A stretch of DNA of 64,000 bases from Terriglobia bacterium (GCA_020073495.1 JAIQFD010000001.1:744001-808000); one strand, 5' to 3'. Counted from the stretch's first letter, positions 8,917-18,604 are shown. The notes: generated by a model from the sequence alone, not told the origin. Numbers and translations are program-made.

Positions 8917-10596
8917 TTATTTCTTCATCGGGATCTTCACGCCGGTCTTATCCGCGAACTCCACAGCCTGTTCGTACCCCGCGTCCACGTGCCGCGCCAC
9001 GCCGATCCCGGGATCGTTGGTCAGCACCCGCTCGATGCGTTTGGCCATCGCGTCCGTGCCGTCGGCCACCGTCACCTGTCCCGCGTGCTGCGAGTACCCG
9101 ATGCCCACGCCGCCGCCGTTGTGGATCGACACCCAGCTCGCGCCGCTCGCCGTATTCAGCAACGCATTCAGCAGCGGCCAGTCGGCGACCGCGTCCGAGC
9201 CGTCCTTCATGCCTTCGGTCTCGCGGAACGGCGACGCCACCGAGCCGCAATCCAAATGGTCGCGCCCGATCACGATCGGCGCCTTGATCTTCCCCTTCTT
9301 CACCAGCTCGTTGATCGCCAGCCCGAACTGCGCCCGCTCGCCGTATCCCAGCCAGCAGATGCGCGCCGGCAGCCCCTGGAACTTGATCCTCTTCCGCGCC
9401 AGCTCGATCCACCGCGACAGGATCCGGTTCTCCGGGAACATCTTGAGCACCAGGTCGTCGGTGACCGCGATGTCCGACGCCTCTCCCGACAGCGCCACCC
9501 AGCGGAACGGCCCCCGCCCCTCACAGAACAGCGGACGGATATATGCCGGCACGAATCCCGGAAAGTCGTACGCGTTTTTCACCCCGCGCTGGTAGGCGAA
9601 CGTGCGGATGTTGTTTCCGTAATCGAAGGTGACCGCGCCCATCTTTTGCAGCGCCAGCATGCCCTCGACGTGCCGCGCGATCGCGTCCAGCGACCGCTCT
9701 TCGTACCCCTTTGGATCGCGCCGCCGCAGCTCCAGCGCCTGCTCCAGCGGCATCCCATTCGGCACGTACCCATTCAGCGGATCGTGCGCCGACGTCTGAT
9801 CGGTCAGGATGTCGGGCACCACGCCCCGCGACGCCAGCTCCGGCACCACATCGGCGCAGTTCCCCACCAGCCCCACCGAGACATTCTCTTTCTTGCGCAC
9901 CGCGTTCTTCAGGATGCGCAGCGCTTCGTCCAGGCTGTTGACCATGAAGTCGCAGTAGCCGGTCTTCAGCCGCTTCTTGATCCGCTCCGGATCGACCTCC
10001 ACGCCCAGGAAGCACGCGCCGGTCATGGTTGCGGCCAGCGGCTGCGCTCCACCCATGCCGCCCATCCCGCCCGAGACAATCAATTTCCCGCTCAGCTCGC
10101 CGCCAAAACTCTTCTCCCCCGCCGCCGCAAAGGTCTCGAACGTGCCCTGAATGATCCCCTGAGACCCGATGTAGATCCACGACCCGGCGGTCATCTGGCC
10201 GTACATCATCAGGCCCGCGCGCTCCAGTTCGTTGAACTTTTCCCAGTTCGACCAGTGCCCGACCAGGTTTGAGTTCGCGATCAGCACCCGCGGCGCGTAC
10301 TCGTGCGTCTTGAAGACGCCCACCGGCTTGCCCGACTGCACCAGCAGTGTCTCGTCGTTGGCCAGCGACTTCAGCGCCGCCACGATCGCGTGAAAGCACT
10401 CCCAGCTCCGCGCCGCCCGCCCCGTGCCGCCATACACCACCAGGTCGCGAGGCCGTTCCCCGACCTCCTCGTCCAGGTTGTTCATGAGCATGCGCATCGC
10501 CGCCTCCTGCTGCCAGCTCTTGCAGGAGATCTGGGTGCCGCGCGGCGCTTTCACAGGCGTGTAGGAAGACGCAGTGATGTCTTTCTCAACCGGCAT
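8917..10596 (-). CDS. hutU: Urocanate hydratase
   Basis: A 559-residue NAD-dependent enzyme that converts urocanate to 4-imidazolone-5-propionate, the step before HutI. Diagnostic stretches include [12 protein letters not shown] near the N-terminus, [19 protein letters not shown] (the NAD-binding Gly-rich loop) and [14 protein letters not shown] with [13 protein letters not shown] near the C-terminus. The length fits the family (about 555). It is the first gene of the hutU-hutI pair. No operator can be identified upstream. Confidence 0.96.
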   Translation of the reverse strand: MPVEKDITASSYTPVKAPRGTQISCKSWQQEAAMRMLMNNLDEEVGERPRDLVVYGGTGRAARSWECFHAIVAALKSLANDETLLVQSGKPVGVFKTHEYAPRVLIANSNLVGHWSNWEKFNELERAGLMMYGQMTAGSWIYIGSQGIIQGTFETFAAAGEKSFGGELSGKLIVSGGMGGMGGAQPLAATMTGACFLGVEVDPERIKKRLKTGYCDFMVNSLDEALRILKNAVRKKENVSVGLVGNCADVVPELASRGVVPDILTDQTSAHDPLNGYVPNGMPLEQALELRRRDPKGYEERSLDAIARHVEGMLALQKMGAVTFDYGNNIRTFAYQRGVKNAYDFPGFVPAYIRPLFCEGRGPFRWVALSGEASDIAVTDDLVLKMFPENRILSRWIELARKRIKFQGLPARICWLGYGERAQFGLAINELVKKGKIKAPIVIGRDHLDCGSVASPFRETEGMKDGSDAVADWPLLNALLNTASGASWVSIHNGGGVGIGYSQHAGQVTVADGTDAMAKRIERVLTNDPGIGVARHVDAGYEQAVEFADKTGVKIPMKK

Positions 10597-10735
10597 TACA
10601 AAAGAATGTTAGATGTTCGCCGATGTGAAGGCAATTCGCTCAGGCTTTAGGCGGCGCAATGGCTGGACTGAAATGATTGCGGCTGTAGGCACTGTGCTTC
10701 CTGATGGCTGATGGCTGACGGCTGACGGCTCTCCC
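10597..10735. repeat. Gap between hutU and pseudopilins with GGCTGA-type simple repeat
   Basis: About 140 bp without a gene. Positions 10699-10728 hold a short tandem of GATGGCTGA/GACGGCTGA units. The same type of repeat recurs at 11257-11279. These look like decayed intergenic repeats. Confidence 0.5.
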
Positions 10736-11197
10736 CTACCACTGGCAGTACGCCCTGCCGTCCCGCCCTCGTTCCGTCGACTTGCTGTGCACGTCCACGA
10801 TCCCGAAATGCCCGCGGTCGATCGACTCCGGCACATCCGCGAAGTCCGGGTCCCAGTCCGCCTTTTCCGTGATCGGATCGACCGGGATCTCGATCATGTA
10901 TCCCTGCTCCACCATGTCCATCAACCGGTGCGGCGCGTGGTGTTCGTCGGCAGTGTACTCGCGGATCGTCGCTCGCAACAGCGCCAGGTCGTTCCGCAGC
11001 ACCGCCTCCCGATGCCGCCGCAGCAGGTACCCCGATGCCTCAACCGTCCCCGCGCACATTGCCACGCACACGGCGACTGCGACCGCGGCTTTCCGCAGAG
11101 GGATCCTTTCCCGTAACCGCCTTCCATTCGCGGCTATCCAGGAGGGGACTCCCTCGGGCCACCCCAGGCGGGGTGGTGTCTGTTGCAGCATTTCCAT
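10736..11197 (-). CDS. Degenerate pseudopilin-like protein (lacks prepilin motif)
   Basis: A 153-residue protein aligned by eye to the two upstream pseudopilins. It shares REAVLRNDLALLRATI, the block around EIPVDPITEKADW and the C-terminal DGRAYCQW. It lacks the type IV prepilin cleavage motif (GFTLIE): the hydrophobic segment is instead preceded by RERIPLRKA and reads as an ordinary membrane anchor (AAVAVAVCVAMCAGTVEASGY). It could therefore not be processed by prepilin peptidase in the usual way. It is the last gene of the secretin-pseudopilin set on this strand and may be a decaying or repurposed copy. Confidence 0.75.
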   Translation of the reverse strand: MEMLQQTPPRLGWPEGVPSWIAANGRRLRERIPLRKAAVAVAVCVAMCAGTVEASGYLLRRHREAVLRNDLALLRATIREYTADEHHAPHRLMDMVEQGYMIEIPVDPITEKADWDPDFADVPESIDRGHFGIVDVHSKSTERGRDGRAYCQW

Positions 11198-11279
11198 GTC
11201 TAGATTGTTCTACGGAGAAGAGGGCGATGAAAGATTACGAACGAGCCTGCCCTGACGGCTGACCGCGGATGGCTGACCG

Positions 11280-11669
11280 TCACCACTCGCTGTACGCCCG
11301 CCCATCGCTCCCCGACCCGTTCGCTCCGCTGTGCACGTCGGTGATCCCCGGCTGGTTCTGGTCGATGCTCTGCATCACGTCTTCCTGGACCACCTGCCAG
11401 GTATCTCGCGAGTTCGTGAACGGGTCCACGGGGATCTCTTTCAGGTACCCGGCCTCGACCACGTCCTGCAACGACTGCGGCGCCCGCTGCTTGTCCAGCG
11501 TGAATTGGTCGATCAGCGAGCGCATGGTGAACAGGTCGTCCCGCAGTACCGCCTCCCGCGCCCGCACGATGGACTGCGAATAGATCGGCACCGCGATCGA
11601 CACCAGGATCAGGATGATCGAGATCACGATCATCAGCTCGATCAGCGTGAATCCGCGCTCTTTTTTCAT
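11280..11669 (-). CDS. Type II secretion/type IV pilin-like major pseudopilin (GspG-like)
   Basis: A 129-residue pseudopilin. The start at 11669 gives MKKERGFTLIELMIV with a canonical prepilin peptidase site (cut after Gly, Phe at +1, Glu at +5) and then a long N-terminal helix. An in-frame extension to 11771 would read through a repeat element, so it is rejected. The globular part has the GspG-like EIPVDPFT block and ends DGRAYSEW. It lies between two other pseudopilin genes downstream of the secretin gene and probably forms the periplasmic pseudopilus. Confidence 0.88.
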   Translation of the reverse strand: MKKERGFTLIELMIVISIILILVSIAVPIYSQSIVRAREAVLRDDLFTMRSLIDQFTLDKQRAPQSLQDVVEAGYLKEIPVDPFTNSRDTWQVVQEDVMQSIDQNQPGITDVHSGANGSGSDGRAYSEW

Positions 11670-11757
11670 ATTGTCATCCCGAGTGAGCGCCGCCTTCTCT
11701 TTGATGGCGTCATCCTGAGCGAGGCGCACTTCGCGCCGAGTCGAAGGACCCCTACCG
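11670..11757. repeat. CATCCTGAGCG/GTCGAAGGACCCC hairpin element upstream of a pseudopilin
   Basis: The sequence from about 11712 to 11755 carries the CATCCTGAGCG start, a GCGCACTTCGCGCC inner region and the GTCGAAGGACCCCTA end seen at 15547-15602 and 24188-24243. A second partial copy (GTCATCCCGAGTGAG) lies at 11674-11688. It sits between two pseudopilin genes, reading away from them on the plus strand. Confidence 0.6.
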
Positions 11758-11801
11758 TGATCCCATACCACGTTGGCTCCGGTTGCCCCGATCGCCCGTT
11801 C

Positions 11802-12263
11802 CTACCAGTCCGAATACTTCGTCCCGTCCATCGCCGTTCCCTCCGACTTCGAGTAAACGTCGAACACGTTCTGCCCGCCCCAGGACTGCGATTTCGGATC
11901 GTCCTGCATCGAGCGCGTCCCCCATTCCGCTTTTCCCGTCATCGGGTCCACCGGGATGCTCCGCAGGAACCGGATTTTCTTTCCCGCCACGTCCACGCCC
12001 TTCACCAGCGTGTCCAGGTCCGGCGGATACCCTTCTGTCCCGATCTTTACCTGGAAAGCGTTGCGGTCCGCTGCGTCTTTGTAGCGGTCGATGGCATCGC
12101 GGATCTGCCACAGGTCATAGCGGAGCTCGTGTTCCTTCGCCCGCTTGATTCGCACCCGCGCGATGGGAATGGCCATCCCGGTCAGGATCAACAGGATCGT
12201 GATCGCCACGATCAGCTCGACCAGCGTCAGCCCGCGCCGCCTGCGCGCACTGCTTCTCTCCAT
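11802..12263 (-). CDS. GspG-like pseudopilin
   Basis: A 153-residue pseudopilin with prepilin motif RRRGLTLVELIVAITILLIL (Leu rather than Phe at +1, Glu at +5), a long N-terminal helix and a globular domain with SIPVDPMTGKAEW and a C-terminal DGTKYSDW. It is directly downstream of the secretin gene on the same strand. The shared C-terminal DG-x-x-Y-x-x-W marks all three pseudopilins here as one paralogous set. Confidence 0.88.
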   Translation of the reverse strand: MERSSARRRRGLTLVELIVAITILLILTGMAIPIARVRIKRAKEHELRYDLWQIRDAIDRYKDAADRNAFQVKIGTEGYPPDLDTLVKGVDVAGKKIRFLRSIPVDPMTGKAEWGTRSMQDDPKSQSWGGQNVFDVYSKSEGTAMDGTKYSDW

Positions 12264-12278
12264 ATTTCGTTATTCTAA

Positions 12279-12320
12279 GCCGATCCCGGCGATCCCCGGA
12301 TCCCGGCGATCTCGGCGATC
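12279..12320. repeat. GATCCCGGCGATC tandem repeat
   Basis: Several imperfect copies of GATCCCGGCGATC lie between the secretin stop codon and the first pseudopilin gene. A related cluster (GATCCC repeated) occurs at 19012-19039. Confidence 0.55.
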
Positions 12321-14725
12321 TATTTCACCGTCACCGTCGCCGCCGCCGGCGTCGCCGGGATCGCCTGCGACGCGCTGTTCCTCGCCGCTGGCCGCGTGAT
12401 CGTGATCATCCCCGTGCCCGGCGCCTTGGCCAGGAAGGTCAGCGTGTACACCGCCCCGCTGCCCGTCACTCCCGCCGTTCCCGGCGGTCGGGTTGCGGAG
12501 ACTTGCAGGGTGCCGCTGGGCGGGTCGTCGCGATGCACCAGCGCCACCGGCTGCCCGTCTTGCGACAGGAATCCCCCGTTCGACACGTTCACCAGTTGCA
12601 TGACCTGCGGGTTGTAGGTGATCTGCAGCGGGACCGTCGCGATGTCCTGACCTCCCGTCAGCACTACGTTCACCGCGAACGTGGAGCCGTTCGTTGGGTT
12701 CACCGCGTTCGGATCGAAGCTCAATCCCACCGGCGTCGGCGGACCCGCAGGCGCCTGGCTCGGTGTCGGCGCTTGCTGCCCGTTGGCCGCCGCGCCCGGC
12801 GCTGCGGCCTGCCCCGTAGGTTGCTGCGGTGCCGCGGGCTGCGCCGCGGCCTGCTGCGGTGCCGCGGCCGGAGCTGTCGCCGGCACCTGCGTCGGTCCGT
12901 TCGGCGGCGAGGCCGGCTGCCTCGGGCGCGACGCTCGACGCAGGTCGATGGCCGTCCCCGTGCCCACGTCGATCGCACGCGCGTTCAGCTCCGTCAGCTC
13001 CTGCGAGCGCACCACGTGCGGGATCAGAACGAACACGATCTCGTTTTGGTGCAGCTCTGTGTGCTGCGATGCGAACAGGTATCGGAAGAACGGGATCTGC
13101 CCCAGCCCCGGGATCCCCGACCATCCTTTCACCGTGTCGTCTTCCAGGATTCCGCCCAGCAGGTTGACTTCGCCTTCCTTCAGGCGGATCTCGTGCTCGA
13201 TCTTGCGCTGTCCGATCACCGGCTGGTCGATGCCCCCGATGCTCACGTGCGACGTTACCGACGACACGTCGATCATCAGCTTCAGCGTCACCTCGTGTCC
13301 CGCGTGCACCCGCGGCGTGATGTCGATGTTCACGCCTACGTCGATGTACTGGAATTGCGTGTTCACCAGCGGGTTGATACCCACGCCGCCGATGCCCGGC
13401 TGGAACGATCCAGTCGCGATCGGCACCCGGTCGCCGATTTTCAGCGACGCCTTCTGTCCGTCCGACGCCCGGATCTGCGGGTTCTGCAGGATCTTGGTGG
13501 TCGTGTCGTTGAACAGGAAGTTGGCCGCCGCCTGCGGGATCGTCACCACGAAGTTAGTCGCGTTGAGATGGGCCAGCGAATTCAGGCTGATCTGGTTCGG
13601 GGTGGTCGTGGGCGTCGAAGTTGTGGTTCCTGTCGTGCCGGTCGTTCCCGTGGTGGTGGTCGTGGTCGTGTTCGGCGCCAGCCCGATGGCAGCGCTGCCC
13701 GGCGGCGCGATCCCCAGGTCCCGCAGCTTGTCGCGCCGTACCTGCATGATCGCCACCTCCACCACCACCTCGGGTTTCGCCTTGTCGATGTCACCGACCA
13801 GCTTCTCCGCCAGCGCCACCTGGTCCGGCGTGCCGCGTACGATGATTGCATTCTGCGACGGTAACTGCTGGATGCGGCTCACTTCCAGGATGGTGCGCAT
13901 CGCGTTCACCATGTCCTGGAGCTCGGTCGGAAGCGACACGTTCGACAGATAAAACGTCTTGATGACGCTCTGTTCCAGTTCCTTGCGCTTGGCCGGCGTG
14001 TCCGACGCCACGAAGATCGTGTTTCCCGTCACCGGCCGCCAGAAGGTCTTCGATTCCAGCGCCAGGATGTCCAGCGCTTCGTTCAGCGTCACCCCGTTCA
14101 GCTCGATCTTCACCCGCCGCGACGTGTAGTCGGGATCGAACAGCACGTTGATTCCCGCCAGCTTTCCGATGGTCTCGTAGATGACCTTGGTGTCTTCCGA
14201 CAGCTTCAGCGTGATTGGCGTCTCGGCGATCGGCGCCAGGTCGATGGGACCGCCCGCTTCCTCCACCCGTTTGCCCAGGCTGGAGGTCGGCGGCGGCCCT
14301 CCGGTCTTCCGCTTTTCGATCAGCGCCTTGGTCCGCTTGATCTCCTGTTGCGCGATGAAGCTCGAGGGATCGACCACCGCCGCCTTCTCGAACAGCAGCA
14401 GGGCCTCATCCAGCTTGCCCTCGTCCTTCAGCTTCTGCCCCCGGTGTACGTATGAAGCCGCGGCCAGGAAGCGCGCCCGCGACGTTGCCGCCCGGTACTT
14501 CAGTTCCTTGGGCTTGTCCTGCCACGCCTGGCTGTAGAAGTCGTAGGCCGACTCGTAGTCCTGCCGTGCCTCCGCGTCTCTCCCCTTGTTGTACAGCGAC
14601 TTCGCCGAGTCGGCGATGGCGGGAGGCAGCGCCACCGTAAGCAGCAGCAGCAGCAGCGCCGCGCCGCGCAACCGTCCACAACTTTTGCTGCCTGCTGGGG
14701 TGAAGCGCCGGATAGATCGGGTCAT
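12320..14725 (-). CDS. GspD-type secretin with C-terminal cohesin-like domain
   Basis: About 801 residues from ATG 14725, which gives an Arg-rich N-region and a hydrophobic signal (LRGAALLLLLLTVALPPAIA). The frame is open further up to 14923, but that part has no signal character. Domains in order: TPR-like helices (res 40-140), an STN-like module (ITLKLSEDTKVIYETIGKLAG), secretin N-domains (IRTILEVSRIQQLPSQNAIIV), the secretin barrel (about 380-600, with LKEGEVNLLGGILEDD), a Pro/Ala/Gln-rich linker, and a C-terminal cohesin-like beta domain (about 665-801). It should form the outer membrane channel of a type II-like system. A TATAAT at 14829-14834 on this strand is a possible -10 box. Confidence 0.9.
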   Translation of the reverse strand: MTRSIRRFTPAGSKSCGRLRGAALLLLLLTVALPPAIADSAKSLYNKGRDAEARQDYESAYDFYSQAWQDKPKELKYRAATSRARFLAAASYVHRGQKLKDEGKLDEALLLFEKAAVVDPSSFIAQQEIKRTKALIEKRKTGGPPPTSSLGKRVEEAGGPIDLAPIAETPITLKLSEDTKVIYETIGKLAGINVLFDPDYTSRRVKIELNGVTLNEALDILALESKTFWRPVTGNTIFVASDTPAKRKELEQSVIKTFYLSNVSLPTELQDMVNAMRTILEVSRIQQLPSQNAIIVRGTPDQVALAEKLVGDIDKAKPEVVVEVAIMQVRRDKLRDLGIAPPGSAAIGLAPNTTTTTTTGTTGTTGTTTSTPTTTPNQISLNSLAHLNATNFVVTIPQAAANFLFNDTTTKILQNPQIRASDGQKASLKIGDRVPIATGSFQPGIGGVGINPLVNTQFQYIDVGVNIDITPRVHAGHEVTLKLMIDVSSVTSHVSIGGIDQPVIGQRKIEHEIRLKEGEVNLLGGILEDDTVKGWSGIPGLGQIPFFRYLFASQHTELHQNEIVFVLIPHVVRSQELTELNARAIDVGTGTAIDLRRASRPRQPASPPNGPTQVPATAPAAAPQQAAAQPAAPQQPTGQAAAPGAAANGQQAPTPSQAPAGPPTPVGLSFDPNAVNPTNGSTFAVNVVLTGGQDIATVPLQITYNPQVMQLVNVSNGGFLSQDGQPVALVHRDDPPSGTLQVSATRPPGTAGVTGSGAVYTLTFLAKAPGTGMITITRPAARNSASQAIPATPAAATVTVK

Positions 14726-14967
14726 CGAACTCCTTGGGACGGTACTGGATTCACTCGCCAACAACACTTCCCCCTGAGGGAACTGTCTTGCCACCGGCGC
14801 CTTCGGCAAGATTCCATGAGAACGCGCGATTATAGCATCTGTAAATTGCTCATTCTTTTGCTTTGTTGGCGCAGACCCTCCCTTGCGACTTGCGACTTGC
14901 GGCCCCGCGGGCTCACGACCCACGACCCGCGGCTCTTCTCGCCGCGTGTTAGCATTTCCATTCGCGC

Positions 14968-15501
14968 ATGCCCCGCCACTCCCATCAGGTCACTCCGAAC
15001 AAGGAGAAGAACCCCCGCCGCGACCCCGTCGCCTCGGGACAGCGCGACGCCACCCAGAACCGCGCCGCCGCCCACAACTACTTCTTGCTGGAAAGATTCG
15101 AGACCGGCATCGTCCTCACCGGCTCCGAGGTTAAATCCATCCGCTCCGGCCGCGCCAACCTCAAGGATGCCTACGGCCTGATCAAGGACGGCGAGCTCTG
15201 GCTGCTGAACGCCCACATCGGCGCTTACGAGAACGCGGGCTACGCCGGCCACGCCCCGCTGCGCACCCGCAAGCTCCTCGTCCACCGCGACGAGCTTCGC
15301 AAGCTGATCGGCAAGACCCAGCAGAAAGGCCTCACCCTTATTCCCACCCGCATGTACTTCAAGAGCGGCAAGATCAAAGTGGAATTGGCCCTGGCCAAAG
15401 GCAAGCAGTTGTGGGACAAGCGCGAGACCGAGCGCCGCCGTACCGCCGACCGCGAGGCCCGCGAGGCCATCCAGCGCTCCCGCAAGGCAGGAAACGTATG
15501 A
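14968..15501 (+). CDS. smpB: SsrA-binding protein SmpB
   Basis: A 177-residue partner of tmRNA in rescue of stalled ribosomes. The conserved core HNYFLLERFETGIVLTGSEV, KSIRSGRANLKDAY and HIGAYENAGY is complete, and the basic C-terminal tail (ERRRTADREAREAIQ) is present. It is about 20 residues longer than the usual 150-160 because of an N-terminal HSHQVTPNKEKNPRRDP extension. The tmRNA gene is not seen in this window. Confidence 0.95.
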   Translation: MPRHSHQVTPNKEKNPRRDPVASGQRDATQNRAAAHNYFLLERFETGIVLTGSEVKSIRSGRANLKDAYGLIKDGELWLLNAHIGAYENAGYAGHAPLRTRKLLVHRDELRKLIGKTQQKGLTLIPTRMYFKSGKIKVELALAKGKQLWDKRETERRRTADREAREAIQRSRKAGNV

Positions 15502-15546
15502 TCTCCTCGCCTTGCTCACAATTCGCGGACAGGAGAATTCTTTTGG

Positions 15547-15602
15547 GTGTCATCCTGAGTGAGGCGCGGCGCGTTCTCCGCCGCGCCAAGTCGAAGGACC
15601 CC
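15547..15602. repeat. Hairpin element between smpB and pepA
   Basis: A copy of the CATCCTGAG...GTCGAAGGACCCCTA family. The middle has an inverted repeat GGCGCGGCG...CGCCGCGCC. It ends 14 bp before the pepA start; here the gene has its own ribosome binding site (TGAGGA at about 15607). Confidence 0.65.
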
Positions 15603-15616
15603 TATCTGAGGAAAAC

Positions 15617-17119
15617 ATGAATCTAAAGCTCTCTTACGAAAATCCCGCCCAACTCGACACCGAATGTCTCGTGATCACCATGGTGGACCAGGGTGAAAAG
15701 GACAAGAACGTCCCCACACTGCACTCCTCCGACCCGGCCATCCAAGCCGCCGCCAAAGAACTGCTCTCCTCCGGCGAGGTCACTGGCAAGAGCTTCGAGA
15801 CCGTCCTGCTCTACCGCCCACAGGGACTCAAGGCCAAGCGCCTTCTCCTCGTCGGCGGCGGCAAGGCCAGGTCTTTCACCCGCCACGAACTGCGCAAGCT
15901 CGCCGGCGCCGCCGTGCGTTTCCTCAAGCCCAGGAACATCCGCGCTTTCGCCTTTGTGCTCCCCGACGCCGCCCCCGACGCTGCCCGCGCCGTCGTCGAA
16001 GGCGCTTTCGTCGGCGGCTTCGAGCCCGACGTCTACAAGAGCGATCGCAAGGACCAGAAGATCGACGCCCTCACCCTCGTCGCCCCTGCCTCCGCCGGCC
16101 CCGCCGGCCTCGAGCGCGCCCTCGAAGAAGGACGCATCTTGGGCGAGTCGCAGAACTTCACCCGCGACCTGGTGAACGAGCCCGGCAACCGCATGACTCC
16201 CACCGTCCTCGCCGCCCGCGCCCAGAAGATGGCCGCCGACGTCGGTCTCAACTGCGAGGTCCTCGGCGCCGATCGCATCCGGGAGCTCAAGATGGGCGCC
16301 TTCTGGAGCGTCGCCCAGGGCTCCGACGAGCCTCCCGCCTTGATCGTGTTGCGATACGATCCTCCCGGCGCCCTGCCCCAGCCCGTCCTCGGCCTGGTCG
16401 GCAAGGGCGTCACCTTCGACTCCGGCGGCATCTCCATCAAGCCCTCCGACGGCATGGAAAAAATGAAATACGATATGGGGGGAGGGGCGGCGATGCTGGG
16501 GGCGATGCGCGCCATCGCCTTGTTGAAGCCGAAGGTCAAAGTCATCTCCATCGTGTGCGCGACGGAGAACATGCCTTCCGGCAAGGCGCAGAAGCCCGGC
16601 GACGTGCAGATCGCCATGTCGGGCAAGTCCATCGAGATCATCAACACCGACGCCGAAGGCCGCCTGGTGCTGGCCGACGGATTGCACTACGCCCGCCAGC
16701 TCGGCTGCACCCACCTGATCGACGCCGCCACCCTCACCGGCGCCTGCGTGGTCGCGCTCGGATACGTCAACGCCGGCGTCTTCGCCAACGACGAAGCCGC
16801 CTACCAGCGATTCCTGCGCGCGCTCGAGCGTTCCGGCGAGAAGATGTGGCGCCTGCCGCTGGACGACGAGTACAAGGAGCTGATCCGCTCCGGCATCGCC
16901 GACATCAAGAACACCGGCGGCCGCTGGGGCGGCGCCATCTCCGCCGCCATGTTCCTCAAGGAATTCGTCGAGGACACGCCCTGGATCCATCTCGACATCG
17001 CCGGCACCGCCTGGATGGAGGAGAGCAAGGCGTGGATCGCGCAGGGACCGTCCGGCATCGCCGTGCGCTCCATCGTCGAATGGGTGCGCGACTTCGACCG
17101 CGACAGCAGCGTGGTCTGA
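15617..17119 (+). CDS. pepA: Leucyl aminopeptidase (M17)
   Basis: A 500-residue cytosolic two-metal aminopeptidase. The catalytic half is intact: GKGVTFDSGGISIKPSDG (first metal Lys/Asp), the family signature NTDAEGRLVLADGL, and ATLTGACVVALG. The N-terminal regulatory half is typical, and the length is normal for hexameric PepA. ATG 15617 has a TGAGGA box upstream. It sits between smpB and a PilZ gene without tight coupling. Confidence 0.96.
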   Translation: MNLKLSYENPAQLDTECLVITMVDQGEKDKNVPTLHSSDPAIQAAAKELLSSGEVTGKSFETVLLYRPQGLKAKRLLLVGGGKARSFTRHELRKLAGAAVRFLKPRNIRAFAFVLPDAAPDAARAVVEGAFVGGFEPDVYKSDRKDQKIDALTLVAPASAGPAGLERALEEGRILGESQNFTRDLVNEPGNRMTPTVLAARAQKMAADVGLNCEVLGADRIRELKMGAFWSVAQGSDEPPALIVLRYDPPGALPQPVLGLVGKGVTFDSGGISIKPSDGMEKMKYDMGGGAAMLGAMRAIALLKPKVKVISIVCATENMPSGKAQKPGDVQIAMSGKSIEIINTDAEGRLVLADGLHYARQLGCTHLIDAATLTGACVVALGYVNAGVFANDEAAYQRFLRALERSGEKMWRLPLDDEYKELIRSGIADIKNTGGRWGGAISAAMFLKEFVEDTPWIHLDIAGTAWMEESKAWIAQGPSGIAVRSIVEWVRDFDRDSSVV

Positions 17120-17239
17120 GCTCGCGCCGCTCCGCCGCGGGTTCTTGGAGTGCACCGCGCTGGCGAATTCCGGGCCACGTCTTTCGTAACCTTATGCGCC
17201 GCGGCATTCCCTGCTAGTCTTCGCCTGCAGGGAGTCCCT

Positions 17240-17611
17240 ATGGGAACCGAAGCGGTGCTGCACGAATCCGGCTACGAGAGCGTCCGCCGCTGGCCGCGAT
17301 ACAAGCTGGAAGTCCCGGTGCGCCTGCTGGCCCAAAAGGGAGACAAGGTCGCCATCGTGCAGGCCCGCGGCAACGAGCTCAACGAGGGCGGGATGGCGGT
17401 CTTCGCCGGCACCGAACTTTCCCTCGACGAAGAGGTCGCGGTCGAATTCACGCCGCCTTACTCCGGCCAGCCCATCCGCGTGCGCTGCCTAGTGCGCGAC
17501 CGCAAAGGCTACTGCTACGGCCTGGAATTCCTCTCCCTCACCATCGACGACCACCAGAACGTCAGCCAGATCCGCACTGTGCTGCGCGGCCTGGGCTCAC
17601 CCATCCGCTGA
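17240..17611 (+). CDS. PilZ domain protein
   Basis: A 123-residue single-domain protein. The RRWPRYKL motif fits the PilZ RxxxR cyclic-di-GMP clamp, and ELNEGGMAVF fits the (D/N)xSxxG element, with Glu in place of Ser. Start ATG 17240 follows a CAGGGAG box; the frame is open from 17150, but that part lacks a binding site. Such stand-alone PilZ proteins are usually cyclic-di-GMP effectors. The imperfect second motif leaves ligand binding uncertain. Confidence 0.8.
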   Translation: MGTEAVLHESGYESVRRWPRYKLEVPVRLLAQKGDKVAIVQARGNELNEGGMAVFAGTELSLDEEVAVEFTPPYSGQPIRVRCLVRDRKGYCYGLEFLSLTIDDHQNVSQIRTVLRGLGSPIR

Positions 17612-17617
17612 GCCCGC

Positions 17618-18604
17618 TCACTTCCATCCACCGGAACCGCCGCCCGCACCTGCCGATTGCATGCGCATGGGGTCCTTCTGCCCGGTGGAGATGAAGTCGC
17701 GGAGGAGTCGCCGGCAGTGGTGGATGACCAGCAGCTTCTCCAGCATCAGAATGCCCAGCACGAGCACCGCCGTGACGAGCATCCCGACGGCCCCCAGGTC
17801 ATCCGGTTTCGCCGGCGGCTTGCCCCAGGTGGCCGCCGCCGCGATAGCGAAAATGACGATCAGCAGAATCAGCCAGGCTTCCCCTATCAAGCCGAGCACG
17901 CCCAGGAGGGTCTGGCCGCAGTAAAAGTACCCGCCGCCGGGGATCAGCAGGGCGCGCTTCTTCATCGTGCCCTCATCCTTGAACACCAGCCCGCAGCCGG
18001 CGCACTGGTACACCTTCTCGGTCAGCGGGGCCAGGCAATCCGGGCACAGTGACGCCATGCCGGCCGCCGGAGTGCTCTCCCCGCCCGAGGCCGGGAGCAG
18101 CGCCGCGAACAGCGCTTTCATCTTCCTGACGCCATCGCCCCTCATGCCCCAGTACTTTTCTTTCTTGCCGTTCTTGTAGGTGAGCCACAGGACGCCGCTG
18201 AGCCAACCCTTCGGTTCGGCCTTCGCGATGTCGCCATAGGCGACGCTCTTGAGGGATCCTTTCCATTTGCCGCTCGCGTCCACCCCCAGGTGCAGGATGC
18301 GCCGGTTGGTGAACACCAGCACCGTCGCGGTGATGCGGTAGACGTACCAGCCGAGGCCATACTGTTCGAACGCGCCGATGGGGGCCTGCAAGCGGACCGC
18401 GTAGAGTACCGCTTCGTCCTGGCCCATCGCCCGTTGCAGCACGTCCCCGAGCTTCTCCAGGGCCTTGTTCACCCGCTTGCGTGTGCCTTTGTCTTCCTCA
18501 CCTTTGGCGTTGGTGAAAGCCACATCCTCCCGAAAGCGCAGCCCGCTCAGCGATGCCGGACGCGGCGCCGTGTTCTCGTGGATCTGTATGTCCGCCTTGG
18601 CCAT
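17618..18604 (-). CDS. Membrane protein with PH-like domain and zinc ribbon, function unknown
   Basis: A 328-residue protein I cannot assign. About residues 35-175 resemble a bacterial PH-like domain (LVFTNRRILHLGVD). Then comes a zinc ribbon CPDC...CAGC (res about 190-207), then four hydrophobic segments (ALLIPGGGYFYCGQTLLGVLGL, AWLILLIVIFAIAAAA, VGMLVTAVLVLGIL). The combination suggests an inner membrane protein with a cytosolic N-terminal part. It converges with the PilZ gene (6 bp between stop codons). Confidence 0.7.
   Translation of the reverse strand: MAKADIQIHENTAPRPASLSGLRFREDVAFTNAKGEEDKGTRKRVNKALEKLGDVLQRAMGQDEAVLYAVRLQAPIGAFEQYGLGWYVYRITATVLVFTNRRILHLGVDASGKWKGSLKSVAYGDIAKAEPKGWLSGVLWLTYKNGKKEKYWGMRGDGVRKMKALFAALLPASGGESTPAAGMASLCPDCLAPLTEKVYQCAGCGLVFKDEGTMKKRALLIPGGGYFYCGQTLLGVLGLIGEAWLILLIVIFAIAAAATWGKPPAKPDDLGAVGMLVTAVLVLGILMLEKLLVIHHCRRLLRDFISTGQKDPMRMQSAGAGGGSGGWK

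Noticed and set aside
12503-13864. A 453-codon Arg-rich plus-strand frame over the secretin gene
   Set aside because: Arg/Gln-rich translation of the opposite strand of a GC-rich gene, no domain.
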